Below, piece after piece: positions 1-11,406 of a DNA stretch of 64,000 nt. This DNA is from Symbiodinium microadriaticum (taxonomy: Eukaryota; Sar; Dinophyceae; Suessiales; Symbiodiniaceae): NCBI GenBank assembly GCA_001939145.1, contig LSRX01000130.1, positions 173,463 through 237,462 on the forward strand, given 5' to 3'. A model generated the notes under the pieces. It was not told the DNA's origin. It searched no databases and worked only from the letters and a program-made list of their open reading frames with translations. The stretch's first letter is position 1. Each line of letters opens with the position of its first letter. The translations under genes were made by a program, and so were the position numbers.

Positions 1-154
1 TAGGAAGTGCGTGGAATGGAGGTGGACCGTGCGAACTGTCCGGGAACCTGGGCGGCACATGAAGGTATTTTCGTCAACGAAAGATAAAAACGAACAACGA
101 CGAAGGAACGAACCACAAAAGTATCTAAAACAACGGGCGATTTGTATCGTCAGG

Positions 155-372
155 GAGTGTACGTGCATACATATACATATACATATACATATACATGTAC
201 ATGTACATGCACATATACATATACATATACATACGCATACATACATGCATGCATGCATACGTACATACATTCATGCATACATACACGCACGCATACATGC
301 ATACATTACCTTACCTTACCTTACCTTACCTTACATTACATTACATTACATTACATTACATTACATTACATA
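155..372. repeat. Compound microsatellite: CATATA, then TTACC, then TTACA
   Basis: Alternating CATATA/CATGCA-type repeats (about 155-300) run into tandem TTACC (about 305-335) and then tandem TTACA (about 333-370). The pentamer switches by one base (C to A) within a continuous register, which suggests slippage of a point-mutated unit. All frames through it give low-complexity peptides and are not genes. Confidence 0.9.
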
Positions 373-1583
373 TACATGTACACATTCCTATGTTCATATG
401 CATCGCTTTTTTATCTGAACTGTGCTTACATTAAGTGTATGCGCTCCTGTTGCGAGATGGCTGTAAATATGATCGCCCGCACTGAAACTCTTGTTGCTCC
501 GCTCATCATGCTCAAGCAGCGATTAGTCAGGCTAGAAACATGCTCTGCAAGCCCTTCTCATATGTACATTTAGTGTACTAAACACGTGCTAACAAACAGT
601 AATTACACGGAGACAATCACTCTATATAGCTGTGCGGGCAGTGCAGAAACAAACAAAATGAGTGTTTGTCGTTGACACCCTTCGCCCTCCCACGCTGGAT
701 TGTGAGTGTGTGTGTGTGTGCGCGTGCGCCTGCATGCTTCACCTTCATATTGAATCAGGCATGTACGTTTCATTAGTATGAAAACCAGCTTCTGAGCCTA
801 AGACTGAAACGAGTCTTAGATGATTCGCCCCGGCCCCGGCTCCCGTGTTTCCACTCCTCTGAATCCCCTTCTCAGTAAACCCTCATCCAAATACTCACCC
901 CGTCCCCCACCTTGCAGCCGGGCCGAGGCAGACGACGCGAAGCATGTACAAACTTGTGACTCCTCGACTCCTCACTACATATTGTTCTTATAGAAGAGTA
1001 CTTGTTTGGATAACTCGAAAAATAAGACTTGGCATCCACGGCAATCAAAACCCGAATCCCTTCAACCCCCAAACGCAAACCCCTAAACCCGCCTGCACTA
1101 CATCCATATCTGTCAGGCCACCGATCGTGCTCCGTTGCCACCCTCGGCACGGTTGGGAGACTGCCAGGGTCCGGCCAAGCTGCCGTAGCGCATGTCGAAC
1201 CTGGGCTTCATGGGTTGGAAGGGTTCCAGGGTTGAAGGGCGCAGGGCCGAAAAGGCTTAAGGGTATGAGGCTGGAGGGTTTAGGGTTTCGGGCTTTCGAG
1301 TTTAAGGGTTTCAGGGTTTGCGGGTGTAAAATTTCAAAAATTCAGTGTTTGCTGTACTGTAAGGGTTTAGAGTAGAGGCCCAGGACGACTTCCCTGGAAA
1401 ACTACGTAAGGCTTCGAGGTCTAAGGACTTTGAGTTTGTCTTGTCTTGTTTTGCTGTATGGCAAGCCTGCGTGAGTCTTAGGGTTTAGGTCTTGGGCTTG
1501 TTCAGAATTGAATGGCCGTCGACCCGGGATATGATGACTTGAGATTCCTGCGTTTCACCGAGGCTTCGTTAACTACCTACTCT

Positions 1584-1693
1584 AGGTTCCCCAGAAGCCC
1601 TTTACCAATAGGGGTCCCCTTTTTCTAATTCTCGGTTTTAACAAGGAGACCCGAAAATACAAAAGGGCACAATGGTACTATACTGGGGAACCT
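1584..1693. mobile_element. Small inverted-repeat element (MITE-like, 110 bp)
   Basis: The ends AGGTTCCCCAG (1584-1594) and CTGGGGAACCT (1683-1693) are perfect 11-bp inverted repeats. The interior is AT-richer and has no coding capacity. Size and structure fit a non-autonomous DNA element, but only one copy was seen here. Confidence 0.45.
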
Positions 1694-2659
1694 GGTGCCA
1701 TTAGGGCTTGATATCGTGGAGGGCCCAGGCGGCACGTAGCAGGTTGGCCCTTCAATGAAGACCGGGGGCTCGGTACCCTCGTAGTGCGTCCGGAACCAGT
1801 TCATCACGTCCTCAAGGGGGCTTCCCGGCAGTCAGCTCTTCTGATGCAATGGGCCGCTACACTGGGCAGTAACCTACTGCAGAAATCACAGCAGCTGGGC
1901 GGCGTCTGGGAATAAGGGACTGCAGTAGGTTTCGTGTGGAGCTTCGGAGTGGATGTGCTGAGCTCGGACTAGGAAAAAACGACCCAAGTGGGAGCTGACT
2001 ACGGGTTTCGGAGCTACGACTCGGAGAAGGCAGGCGAGGTTATTGGATCACTACGGGTTTAGGGCTGAAGGGTTCAGAGGCTTTCCGCACACTATGGGTT
2101 TAGGTTTGAGGTTTGGTGTAATTGCATGTACGGATAGGACAGGAAAGGCCGCCGTCAGCCGAACTCCATTGAAAAGAACAGCCCGAGGTGAAACAGCCCA
2201 TCACAGCCACCACTCTGTGCAGCGCATGTATTGCAGCTGATGGCGCGTCCCATACGTGTTCATGCGCGTCTGGAGGAAGCTATGGATATGCTATGGCCTG
2301 CAAACCCAGCTACAAAGACAGTAGGTGGCGGGCCCTCCAAAACCGGAGTATAGCAACCCATGATTTCAGCGACAAGGACACTGGTCTAAATCCTAAACAA
2401 TAGCCCTTCCCAACAGAACCCCCGATGAGGGACCCCGGCCTTGACACGGGTATTTAAATTTCTGGGCTTCCAGTCATTGCTTTTCAACCCCAAAAGCACC
2501 CCTAAAGCCCTCAACTTTGCCTCATAGACCAGAACCCGGTTCACCTAAGGGCGGCTGGGGGCTTAGGGTTTATAATTAGGATGTTTGAGGAGGGCTCCCA
2601 GGGTTTAGAGGAGCTCGGAAGGCCTGAACCGTGGCTTTGCCCTCGACCGGCACGGAGAA

Positions 2660-2714
2660 GGGAAAGCTTCCCCTGAGCTTAGGGTTTAGGGTTTAGGGAA
2701 AGCTTCCCCTGAGC
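2660..2714. repeat. Telomere-like tract between two 19-bp direct repeats
   Basis: GGGAAAGCTTCCCCTGAGC occurs at 2660-2678 and again, identically, at 2696-2714. The 17 bases between them are only TTAGGG/TTTAGGG units. This looks like a telomere-repeat insertion that duplicated its target. Confidence 0.8.
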
Positions 2715-3637
2715 AGCGCAGCTCGAGGCAACTCGAAACGCTTTTCAGGGTCCAGGAAGTCCGTCTTACATGGATCGGCTACACATATACTTGCGGAAGT
2801 GTAGGACTCAATGCTTCTTCTAGTTTGCTTTTGGATTCTTGGGGCGGGGAAGTGTAGGATGAAGCACAGGATCTTGAAAATGAAGGGTTATTAGGCTTGG
2901 CATTTATCTTGGAGGGATCGGGGTCTGGTTTCGAGGTTTTGGCGGCCCCGGGCAGCTCTAGATACCCCCAACACCCAGACGGCTGTCCTGCTAGATGGGT
3001 GGGGTGGGGGGGGGGACCACTAAACCCGGTCCAGAAGGTTTAGGGGTAGAGGTTTAAGGTTTAGGGCTTAGGGGTTGAGGGTTTAGGGCTCAGGGTTTGG
3101 AGTTTTACCACACTAGAAAGAGTGCTTGAAGCTTCAACTCTACAGCCGGATTCTGCACTCTTACAGAGCGAAGCTGCAACCAGGCGAAATCCTACCGGAG
3201 CCGGTGCATGCAGCTCTCGCAACAGAAAAGGCACCCTCCCACTCTAAGCCTCACTAGGATACCGGAGCCACCACACAACAAAGCCTCAATGCCCAAACAC
3301 AAAGCCCTCCACTCTCACCCCTAAGACCCTCTAGTACCATTCATTGTACCCTTCTGCCCCAGGGTACCCTTTTTTATCATCCCTTCACAGGAACCCATTA
3401 CTATACCCTTTATACTGGTAGTACACTTGTACCTACGGTACCACCCCCCCTGCCCCCCAAACTCTTTAAAGGTGCCTACACCCTAAACCCTAAACCCCCC
3501 CCCCAACCCTTTAAAGGTACCTATCCCCCCCCAAATTTCAAAAGGAACCTTTCAGTCGCTGCGGTCGGGCAGCAAGTCCGGCGTGGCTTGGAGGCCAGAG
3601 TTGGGCGCTGCTTGACGGTACACGCCCCACATACCTG

Positions 3638-3727
3638 TAGTAACTTAGGGCAACCTTTGGGCTATAGGGTTTAGGATTTAGATAGTAACTTTGGGAAACC
3701 TTTGGGCTGTAGGGTTTAGGATTTAGG
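3638..3727. repeat. 45-bp tandem duplication carrying telomere-like motifs
   Basis: Two adjacent 45-bp copies start with TAGTAACTT (3638 and 3683) and both end in a TAGGGTTTAGGATTTAG tract. They differ at only a few positions. The arrangement (unique sequence, telomere-like tract, same unique sequence, same tract) resembles the target-duplicated insertions seen elsewhere in the window. Confidence 0.7.
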
Positions 3728-4474
3728 TCAATTAGGACAACTATTTTGGAGCGTTTTTCCTCGGAGGGCCTTTTTCCACAGCACGTCTGTAGAGAGCCTC
3801 CAACAGGCAGGCAGGTGCTGCCACCCTTAGCCACACATTAGACCAACTTTTCGAGGTTTAGGAGTCAGGGTTCAGGGTTTCCACTCGCAGGCTCGCCCAA
3901 GGAAGGCAGGTATCCACATCAACTCCAATCGACTTTCTATTTTGATGTGGGAGCGATCGCAGACTCGAGGAGCCAAAGCAGCTGAGACCGAGGGCTTATC
4001 GGGCCTAGGGGTTCGGGATTTCGGCAGCAGAGTGAGATCTTGCAATGAATGCTTTTGTTGAACTCGTGGCTTGAAAAGGAACAGCTCTTAAGTTACTTCA
4101 GTTACTTAAGGTTTTCGTACTCGCACTCGGTGTGCAGGGCTACAGTCTGGTATTTATGCTCGACTTTCGCTCACGACAGGCGGGCTTAGGGACCAAGTGT
4201 GTCGGGTGCAGGACGCGAAGGGATCCACTTGGGATGAAGGTAGGCGGGGCAATCCCAGATTAGAGTCCGTATATAAGGGATCCGACCTTCATCCTCCCTG
4301 GCCTTCATGCCTCCAAAAACAAACCATCTAATCACGATCCCCGAGCACACCCGACCTGCTCTGGGTGTGTTGCCTCCCGGTTAGGGATAGGGTTTCGGAG
4401 AGGCAATCAATCGGGGCTCAGGCTTAGGGTTTAGGGTTCCGGGCTGAGGGTTGGGATTGAGTTTTCCTTTTCCA

Positions 4475-4509
4475 NGGTACCTATCCCCCCCCAAATTTCA
4501 AAAGGAACC
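4475..4509. other. Single-N junction followed by a copy of sequence 960 bp upstream
   Basis: Base 4475 is N. The next 34 bases repeat 3516-3549 exactly (both begin GGTACCTATCCC). A lone N next to an exact local duplicate is typical of an assembly join, so the copy number here should not be trusted. Confidence 0.6.
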
Positions 4510-4574
4510 CCCTCAGTCTTAAACCCCTAAACCCTAAACTGAATAAATCAATAAAAAATCCATATATAGATAGA

Positions 4575-4606
4575 TAGATAATATATATATATATATATAT
4601 ATATAC
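4575..4606. repeat. (TA)n dinucleotide repeat
   Basis: An uninterrupted AT dinucleotide tract preceded by GATA units. No gene is associated with it. Confidence 0.85.
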
Positions 4607-5410
4607 AGTATAAAGCTGCAAAGTTCCCGTTAAGCAGGAAACGATGACCCTTGCTATTTGCGGACCTCGTTTGGGGTTGCAGGGCTCTCACCGCCCCGCG
4701 GCCCAAAGTTGTTAAGGCTTGAGCTGCTCCACAGCCTGTAGCGAAGCCGCTCTGTACAGCATAAAAGCCCTGAGCATTCTCTTGCACACCCAGACACCCG
4801 TCTGTCAAAAGCCCAGGAAGATTGGACACCTCATCCCGAAGGCTGCCTGCTGACATGGAAACCTAGAAGCCCTCAACATCAGAGATTCAAAGGTCAGCCG
4901 AGCAGCGCAGGGTCGAGTACATCGGGATGGGCGCGAGTCCCGGGAAGTAACCTCAATGCCAAGACCCCCAATCCCTCAACCCTAAAACCCTAAAACCCTA
5001 AACTCTCAAACCCTTTTGCAGCTGGGCCTCTATCGCCGGGTAAACTCCCCTTTTTGGAGCTCGTGCTGATTCCCCTAAAGGCCCTAAACCGTCGCTTCAC
5101 AACTCCCACGATCCTACGTCGTTGGGATCTTCGGAAGCTCCCCGTTCGTGAAACAGCACATATGCACCAACTGCAGCGAAGTCTGCATCCCTAACTCGTA
5201 AACCTCCGTGTTTCGTCCGCAAAGATGCCCCTGTAGTCGAGATCGTCTGAAGGAACCCTGGTGGAAGCAAGCCGATATTATAACTCTCAGGCACTGGCCC
5301 CCTGAAACCCGAAGCCCCAAAATCATCCACCCTAAACCCCAACAGTTTAGGAGTTTAGGGCCTTAGCCCGAGCCCCATGACCTTCTGGCTTAGAACCCTC
5401 GAAATAGAGT

Positions 5411-5581
5411 GGCCTAAATAGTTACCAATACTAGTTGGGGGTTCCATGTCATAGTTATAGTTATAGTAATAGTATAATATACCCCCCCCAAAACTCTAAT
5501 TGTTCAGGCCCCTCTATAGCATTAGTTCCTTTATGGTATAATATACCCCCAAACCCTACTCTGACTTTTCAGGCCCCTGTA
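5411..5581 (-). mobile_element. MITE-like family 2: one full and one partial copy
   Basis: 5411-5519 reads, on the minus strand, from CTATAGAGGGGCCTGAACAA to a GGCC end. It shares the ends and interior (AATTAGAGTTTTGGGG, TATATTATACTA, GTTCCATG-type segments) of the elements at 26420 and 63405. A second, truncated copy (about 5520-5581) abuts it in the same orientation. It is non-coding, with terminal inverted repeats close to TATAGGGGCCT. Confidence 0.6.
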
Positions 5582-6151
5582 TTCCATCCCCAGGATTCCG
5601 ATCGGCAGCTGAAGGTGGCCAAGTCGGGTTGAACGATGCGCTGCCAATCCAGTGGGCCAAAGCCATCCCAGAGCCCCGACTCCTGGACATCTTAGCTCAA
5701 GGGAATAAAGGAGAGACCCTTAAAGGGACCCTTGGGGTTAAATAGGGGCTGTATGAGACTATATAAGGGGTATATAAGGGGAAAACTAGGGTCTTAGGAT
5801 TAGGGGTCCCTTGTAGGGGTCCCTCCTATTGCCCCTTAATTAGCGGGATGAAGGCTGGGTGGTATTAGGTCTAGGGTTTCTAGGGTCTACGATGGCTTAG
5901 AGCAAAAAGGGTGCAAGGGTTCTGGAGCTTGGGGTTTAGGGTTTTTGCTGTGTGTCAGGGTGGCGGGTTCATGGCGTAAACAACCCCAAGCCCTAAACCC
6001 GAAAAGCCAACACCCCAAATAATAAACCCTGAACATTAGATCCTACATACAAGGTCCGATAAGGAGGAACCCCATGACATACGTGTACTAGCTTACTAGC
6101 ACCAGAAGTTCCCAGGGATTTTTTACCCACCCAAACCGTAGTCTATTGAAT

Positions 6152-6235
6152 CCTACTAGGGCCTTAGTAATTAGAGTAATTAGGATTTGGGGCAGCATAC
6201 TATACCATTACTATATATGTAACAAGGAATCCCAT
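6152..6235 (+). mobile_element. MITE-like family 2, degenerate copy
   Basis: It begins GGGCCTTAGTAATTAGAGTA and contains the family's GGATTTGGGG and ACTATACCATTACTATA segments, then AACAAGGAATCCC. The right terminal repeat is not recognisable, so this is a decayed or truncated copy. Confidence 0.45.
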
Positions 6236-6444
6236 GGAAACATACTTCTCAGCTTCTGCACGAAACCCGAACAGTCCCTGGCCTTCAGAAGATCCACGAT
6301 TCCAGGGTGCGCCATGAAGTTCTTTTTGTCCGCCAAGTCCACTGTGCGGATGATCATGCCTCAAGGTAGCGGCTTACAGTAGGGCTTGGGGTTAGAGCTT
6401 AAGGTTCAGGGCCGCCCCTAAGGGAATGTTTGCGGAATGCATTC

Positions 6445-6590
6445 ATCACTACCACCATCATCACATCACTTCCACATCATCATCATCATCATCATTTCAC
6501 GTCATCCTCATTATCACCATCATCAACAACAACGACAACATGATGTGACCACCATCATCAGAGTGACAGCATATTCATCATCGTCATATA
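6445..6590. repeat. Imperfect (CAT/CAC/CAA)n trinucleotide repeat
   Basis: A run of ATC/ATCA triplets interrupted by CAC and CAA triplets. There is no open frame of interest. Confidence 0.8.
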
Positions 6591-7984
6591 AAAATTCCGC
6601 GGCATCTTAAATAAGCAAGATCATCGACAACAGAAGCCATTCCGGTGAAGATCATGCTAATGCCGTCGGATCCGAATCCTCCCTCCTCCTCCATTTGTTA
6701 AAATAGATTAGCTGACCCTGCAGTCGTCAGTCCAAGAGGTAATACAGAAAGCCAAGACAAAACACATCCTCTCCCTCTTCTTCGCTGTAGCACACACAGT
6801 CAAGAATCAAGAAGCAATACATAAACCAAAACGCATGGATAAAACACCTCCGGCTGTCAGCTGTAGTGACTATGACATGCGCTGATCTATGCTGCCGGGG
6901 CTGCTGTTGGCAATCACGGCCACATGGCCACTGGGCACTCGCTGGGCGACCCAGAGCGCACCACGTTGTCCAGCCCAGGGTGCCGAGGTCGCATTGTTGG
7001 GAACTCCACCTGAGATATCACATAAAAAAAGCCCTAAACCCTAACCATTAGTTGAGACAGACAAGCTGCTTGCTTCAACCTTGTGCTACTTGTAGCTCAT
7101 GAACAGCTGCAGTTGTCCAGACAAATCTGCCACGTTTTTGCCGGTCTGGCGATAAACCCTAGACCCTAAACCCTAAATCCCCTAGACAGCTCTGAACCCT
7201 GACCTGAAACTAACGAGTCGACCCCCAAACTGTTCGTGTGGGGTCTGGGATCCACCTGAGTGGGCTGTCAGTGTTCCTATACTCCCCCGGCCCCAAACAT
7301 GCCACTGTTCACCACAAGCTGCGGGTCACACCAACTCTCTTTGCTGATGGTTTCTAATCGTATCCCCCTAATATTAACACTGGGGGGCCCCCCCAGTAGG
7401 GGGGTATTTTTTCCCAATTGTCAGATTTGGGTGCAAGAGTAATTCTTCGGACTAGTAATTAACACGAAGACAGGCAAGGAGACAGAAAGAAGGGATCATG
7501 CGGCAGAGCCTGAATTTGTCTTTTCAGACAGACAGGCAGTCATGCCTGCAGATTTATGAAAATCTGAGGCAGGCTTCGGACAGCCGCGCTCACAGACAGG
7601 CCGAGCTGCAGACAGGCCGTTGCAGCTGAGACAAGACAGACGTAAACCCTCAACTTTCAACCCCACCCCCCCAAATTCAGAATAGGTTTTATAAAGGACA
7701 GTGATGATTTCGGGAGGATTGGGCGCAATATGAGTTTTATTCTTAGGGGGCGGTGTTTAATGAAAGGGGGAGAGTGATTATGTACAAACATACATGGAGA
7801 ATCCCAAGCCGTATAGAGACCCCCAATCCCAAATCCTCAAACCTAAAGCGTGAACTCAGCACGGCCCTCAACCCTAAGCACAAGCTGTCGTAAACCCTCA
7901 CGGGCATGGCATCCCCGAGTCGAGTATCAACCTTGATAGAGACCCAGTAAAACCCTCAACGGACGTCCTATGGAAGCTGACTTA

Positions 7985-8420
7985 AACCCCTTAAACCCCT
8001 TGTGGAAAGCCCAACCCCAAGCCCTAAACCCTAAACCCTAGGCCCTCAACCCTAAGACCCTAAACCCTAAACCCGACCCTAAACCGTAAGACCCTAGGCC
8101 CTAAGCCCTAAACCCTAAGACCCTAAGCCCTAAACCCTAAGCCCTAAACCAAACCCACCCTAAACCCTAAACCCTAAATCCAAAACCCTAAACCAAACCC
8201 ACCCTAAACCCCTAAACCGAACCCCCTGCGGTGCAGCAGAAGCTTCCGCAGATATGGAAGACCCAGGCTTCCCCCGTGCGATCCACCAGGGTCACGGCCT
8301 GCGGAACCCTGGAAGCCCAACTGAATATAAGCCCTCTAGGTTTAGGGTTTTGGGTTTCGGGGGTTTAGGGTTTAGGGGTTTAGGTTTAGGGTTTTGGGGT
8401 TTTGGGTTTAGGATAGAAGC
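7985..8420. repeat. Degenerate telomere-like block with orientation switch
   Basis: CCCTAAA-type heptamers with many variants (CCCTAAG, CCCTAGG, AACCAAACC) fill 7985-8220. A 115-bp non-repetitive piece follows, then G-rich TTTAGGG/TTTTGGG units at 8338-8410. The order (C-rich first, G-rich second) is the reverse of what an end-to-end telomere fusion would give. Confidence 0.75.
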
Positions 8421-9685
8421 CCCAAGTACCTAGGGGGCTTAGGGCTTATAACTAGAAGGGTTCAGAAGGGAATTAAGGATTTTGGGGTGATGCGGTTTAG
8501 GGTTTGGGAGGGTTCGGAGTCGAGGTGCGAGGTTTTTGAGCTGTAGGGATTTGGGGTGGGCTCAGGGCTGGTTTACGGGTTTAGGGGTGTTTAGGGCTTA
8601 GGTTTCTTGTTTTATAGGGTGTGGTCTCTGTGGCTTGACGTTTCCAAGCAGGTAGTTACAAAGAACTACAGTGCCGGCCCGCCCGATGTGACCCCAGGAA
8701 GACGACGAGTCGGCGGGTAAAGCCTTGAACTCATTGATGCTTGGGGACTTAAATGTTCCGGTCCTGAAAATTCGAGTTCACCGATTTTAGGTGGCCATGG
8801 CAAAATCTTCATCCTCCAGGCTAAATCCAACCATACACGTGGTTCAACACCACTAGAGGAGTTTAGGAGTTTAGGGTTTAGCCGAAAGCCAAAACTTTGC
8901 GGAGTTTAGGCACTATAGGATCGTGACTCAGGTCGCGCGTTGGTCGGAGCTCGGCCTTTGATGGAGCTTGTGCCTTCACCGCTGCGGTGCTTTGCAGGAC
9001 TGTACAACTGTAAACAACTGCTTGTAAGCAGAACGAATGATTCAAATTGCAATGTTTCAAAATCAGAGCCGTGTGAACAGATTGGTGGCTAATGGGCCAT
9101 CACCACTCTTGCAGAGAAGCCACTGCCAACCAAATACGGACCGCACATGGATGGCCCCATGTGGACCTGATTCCTGATCTACTTGCTCCCACTGCCTCTG
9201 GCTCATTTGTGATCCGACCCTCCGAGAACAAAAGGAAGCCGGTCGGTCTGTCTCAAAACGGTCTATACACACACACGTAGAAGCGAATCACGCTTTCTTG
9301 GCGTCCCACTTCCCTTCCTTCTTCATCCTGGGCTGGCCCGTAGAACCCCTTTTTGAGTAACCGCAAGCTAACTGCATCTCAGACTCGATATTTAAGGGGA
9401 CCATGTCTCCATTGCCTATCTAGCATCGTCTCCACCATCCACTGCACCACTTTCAGCCCGGCTGCAGAGGCCCCCGGGGCATCGCGCTCGCAAAGCTTTG
9501 CCCTCTGCTCCAGCGACACGTCACCTGAGAGTCTCGCAGGGGAAAGAAGCCCCCGCTTCTGCAAAGCCCTTTGGGAAGTAAGACGCGACAAACGCATGCA
9601 GGGTATAACATCTAAGTCTACTTAATAAGTTACTTAATATCATACAACAAGTAAACTTTAGCTTAAAAAGTCATTTCATGACAAT

Positions 9686-10587
9686 TTAAGAAAGCCCGCC
9701 CAGAACCAGGCCATCGGACTTGACGATGCCATCCTTTCCTGGCATGGCACGCATCCCAATCTTCACCTGGGTGTGACGTTTAGGGTTTAGGGGCTAGCTG
9801 AGGATGCTAGTTCGAGATGCTCTATTTGGGAAAGTATGCGGCTTTTTCTATGTCGTGTCGCTTTCCCTACTCGGGCACTATGGTGATTTGCTTGACTTAA
9901 CAAACTCCATCACCAGAGCCCCGTCACCGTCTTCTGGAGCATCCATCCGTGGTACTGCATGAGGGTTTGCTTGTAGGCCTCCACACCGGCATTGCCGGTC
10001 TCCTGGGTGAACATCAGCTTGATCATAGCCAGAAAGAACTGCACACCCCTCAGGAGCCACGCGACACCGACGACGGAGGATTTGAGATAGCCGGAAAAAG
10101 TTGCCCTCTCTTCTGGAGCCTGCTCGTAGACCACCTGGGCCTTCTTTAAATTGCTCTCAATGTCACTGAGAACGAAGCCGGTTGCTGAGCCAAGCTTGGA
10201 GAGCATGTCGCGGTAGAGCTCACAAGCCTCGAAGAACTTCGCCATGTCGATGTTCGTGAGGGTGCCTGACTCGTCCCGCACTTCGCAGGCTTTGAACTTC
10301 TCCATCAGGAGCCCAAACCTGGTTTCGTGCACCAGGTGCACAGGCTTCATGCCGGCTGGTCTCGCTGCCTGACACGGAGCTTCGGCTGTTTCGTCTCCTG
10401 ATGCGGCATCGACTTCCGGCATCGCCGCAGCGACATGCGATGAAGGGGATGCAGTGCTCTCGGCTTCCATGGAAGGAGCCGGAGACTGTGTCGAGGTTTC
10501 TTCGGCAGCATCGTCCATAGCCTTCGGCAGAGATGGGACGACGACCTCCTCGGCAGTGGGTCCCTGAGTTGCCTGGCAGTTGCCCAT
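9686..10587 (-). CDS. Glycolipid transfer protein (GLTP) domain protein, two exons
   Basis: GLTP-fold proteins carry a glycolipid or ceramide-phosphate between membranes. I take the ATG at 10585-10587, giving MGNCQATQ, rather than an ATG nine codons upstream: Gly2 and Cys4 are a classic myristoylation/palmitoylation signal. Residues 10-80 are low-complexity acidic/Ser. The GLTP domain covers about 90-246. Head-group residues are present: the D-x3-N-x2-K pattern in DIESNLKK, the Trp in VAWLLRG, and the His in YHGWMLQ. Exon 1 is 10587-9928 (220 codons). A GT-AG intron (9927-9767, holding CCCTAAA repeats near its 3' end) joins in frame to 9766-9686, encoding VKIGMRAMPGKDGIVKSDGL and a short tail. 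The predicted protein is 246 residues, somewhat longer than the usual ~210 because of the N-terminal extension. Family call is strong; the last exon is inferred from frame and splice signals only. Confidence 0.82.
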
Positions 10588-10676
10588 GCTGAGCAAAAGT
10601 GCGCAAGATCTCACTGCTGGGGATCGGGATGCAGCCTTGAGCCGCCTGCGGGCGCGGGATTTCCAGATTCCCTATA

Positions 10677-10764
10677 CCCATAGGCCCCCCTAGTTCCTTT
10701 TTGGGGTTACCTTATAGGATTCTAAATATAAACCATAAAAAGGAACTACTTAGGGGCCTATGGG
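10677..10764 (+). mobile_element. MITE family 1, copy A (88 bp, TA-flanked)
   Basis: A near-palindromic element with terminal inverted repeats CCCATAGGCCCC.. / ..GGGGCCTATGGG and an AT-rich centre (TTATAGGATTCTAAATATAA). It is flanked on both sides by TA. It lies 90 bp upstream of the GLTP start codon. Four other full copies in this window share ends and interior. Confidence 0.8.
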
Positions 10765-10809
10765 TATGCACCCGAACCCTGAACCCTAAACCTTAAACCC
10801 TAAACCCCC

Positions 10810-10930
10810 AAAAGGAACTACTTAGGGACCTATGGGTAGACCTTTAAACCTTTTTGGGGCTTATATCACCATACTCTAGTTCAAAAGGTTANTATAAACC
10901 ATAAAAAGGAACTACTTAGGGGCCTATGGG
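10810..10930 (+). mobile_element. Two solo right ends of MITE family 1, one after a single N
   Basis: 10810-10836 is a right end only (AAAAGGAACTACTTAGGG to TATGGG), separated from copy A by a CCCTAAA tract. 10893-10930 is another right end that begins directly after the lone N at 10892 and repeats 10725 onward for over 40 bases. The second may be an assembly artefact. Confidence 0.6.
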
Positions 10931-10949
10931 TATGCACCCTTTGATTGCA

Positions 10950-10996
10950 AGGGATCGAACCCATCCTTCGGGCATGCTCGCCTTGAGCCGCTGTGC
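10950..10996 (-). other. tRNA-like pol III box relic
   Basis: Read on the minus strand there is a D-arm-like GGCTCAAGGCGAGC followed about 13 bases later by GGGTTCGATCCC, matching the spacing logic of internal A and B promoter boxes of a tRNA whose anticodon arm is missing. A complete cloverleaf cannot be drawn. It could be the head of a tRNA-derived SINE or chance. Confidence 0.25.
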
Positions 10997-11014
10997 GGCC
11001 TGCTTCTGCCGTCT

Positions 11015-11116
11015 GGGTGGTTCTCTAAATTAGGATCCCTTTTTAAGGTCCCCAAAATAATACGCCACCCGTGTAAAAAAGGACCCGAAAAGGGATCCTA
11101 ATATAGTGAACTACCC
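11015..11116. mobile_element. MITE-like family 5, copy 1
   Basis: The 26-bp ends are imperfect inverted repeats: GGGTGGTTCTCTAAATTAGG at the left and the complement of GGGTAGTTCACTATATTAGG at the right, both continuing into ATCCCT. A related copy is at 27268-27367. Non-coding. Confidence 0.65.
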
Positions 11117-11211
11117 ATCTGTCTGTCCCCTTCTTACAGGTGCAGACACTTAAACCCTTTTCAGCACGGGTTTTGGGTGTATGCCGGCAAGCCTAAACCG
11201 CTAAATTAACC

Positions 11212-11406
11212 CTAAACCCACTGCTCCTTATCAATCAGAGTATCCACTCTCCCGGACGGATGCAACCAGAGAGCCTTATTCGGAGAAGAGCCGGATAGGG
11301 TGTGTGGCGGGGTTCGAACCTCCCCGGCACCGCCATAGCCGGGATCCTCGCCATAGAAGCCGTACTTGGCACCAAGATCACCCATGGTCTGGATCCTAAG
11401 TCTCAC
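11212..11406 (-). CDS. Isolated exon-like open frame, function unknown
   Basis: The frame encodes about 64 residues including TMGDLGAKYGFYGEDPGYGG and a tail ending in DKEQWV. Composition is more protein-like than neighbouring frames. It has no recognised domain, no clear partner exon, and telomere-like repeats on both sides. It could be an exon of an unassembled gene, a relic, or chance. Confidence 0.2.
   Translation of the reverse strand: MRLRIQTMGDLGAKYGFYGEDPGYGGAGEVRTPPHTLSGSSPNKALWLHPSGRVDTLIDKEQWV

Larger units (their letters stand above)
1..9685. other. Gene-free, telomere-motif-rich region
   Basis: No open frame here has a recognisable domain or a convincing exon structure. The stretch is filled with single or short runs of TTTAGGG/CCCTAAA in both orientations, small inverted-repeat elements and microsatellites, which are listed separately. 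One stretch around 5100-5320 on the minus strand has amino-acid composition suggestive of coding in more than one frame, but I could not build an exon from it. Short frames around 9063-9625 overlap each other on both strands and look like chance. Confidence 0.6.

Noticed and set aside
7985-8420. Telomere-to-telomere fusion point
   Set aside because: The order is C-strand then G-strand repeats, the reverse of a head-to-head fusion, and the units are degenerate.
11297-11335. tRNA gene suggested by GGTTCGAACC
   Set aside because: There is no D-arm at the proper distance and the T-stem and acceptor do not pair; the segment is better explained as part of an exon-like frame.
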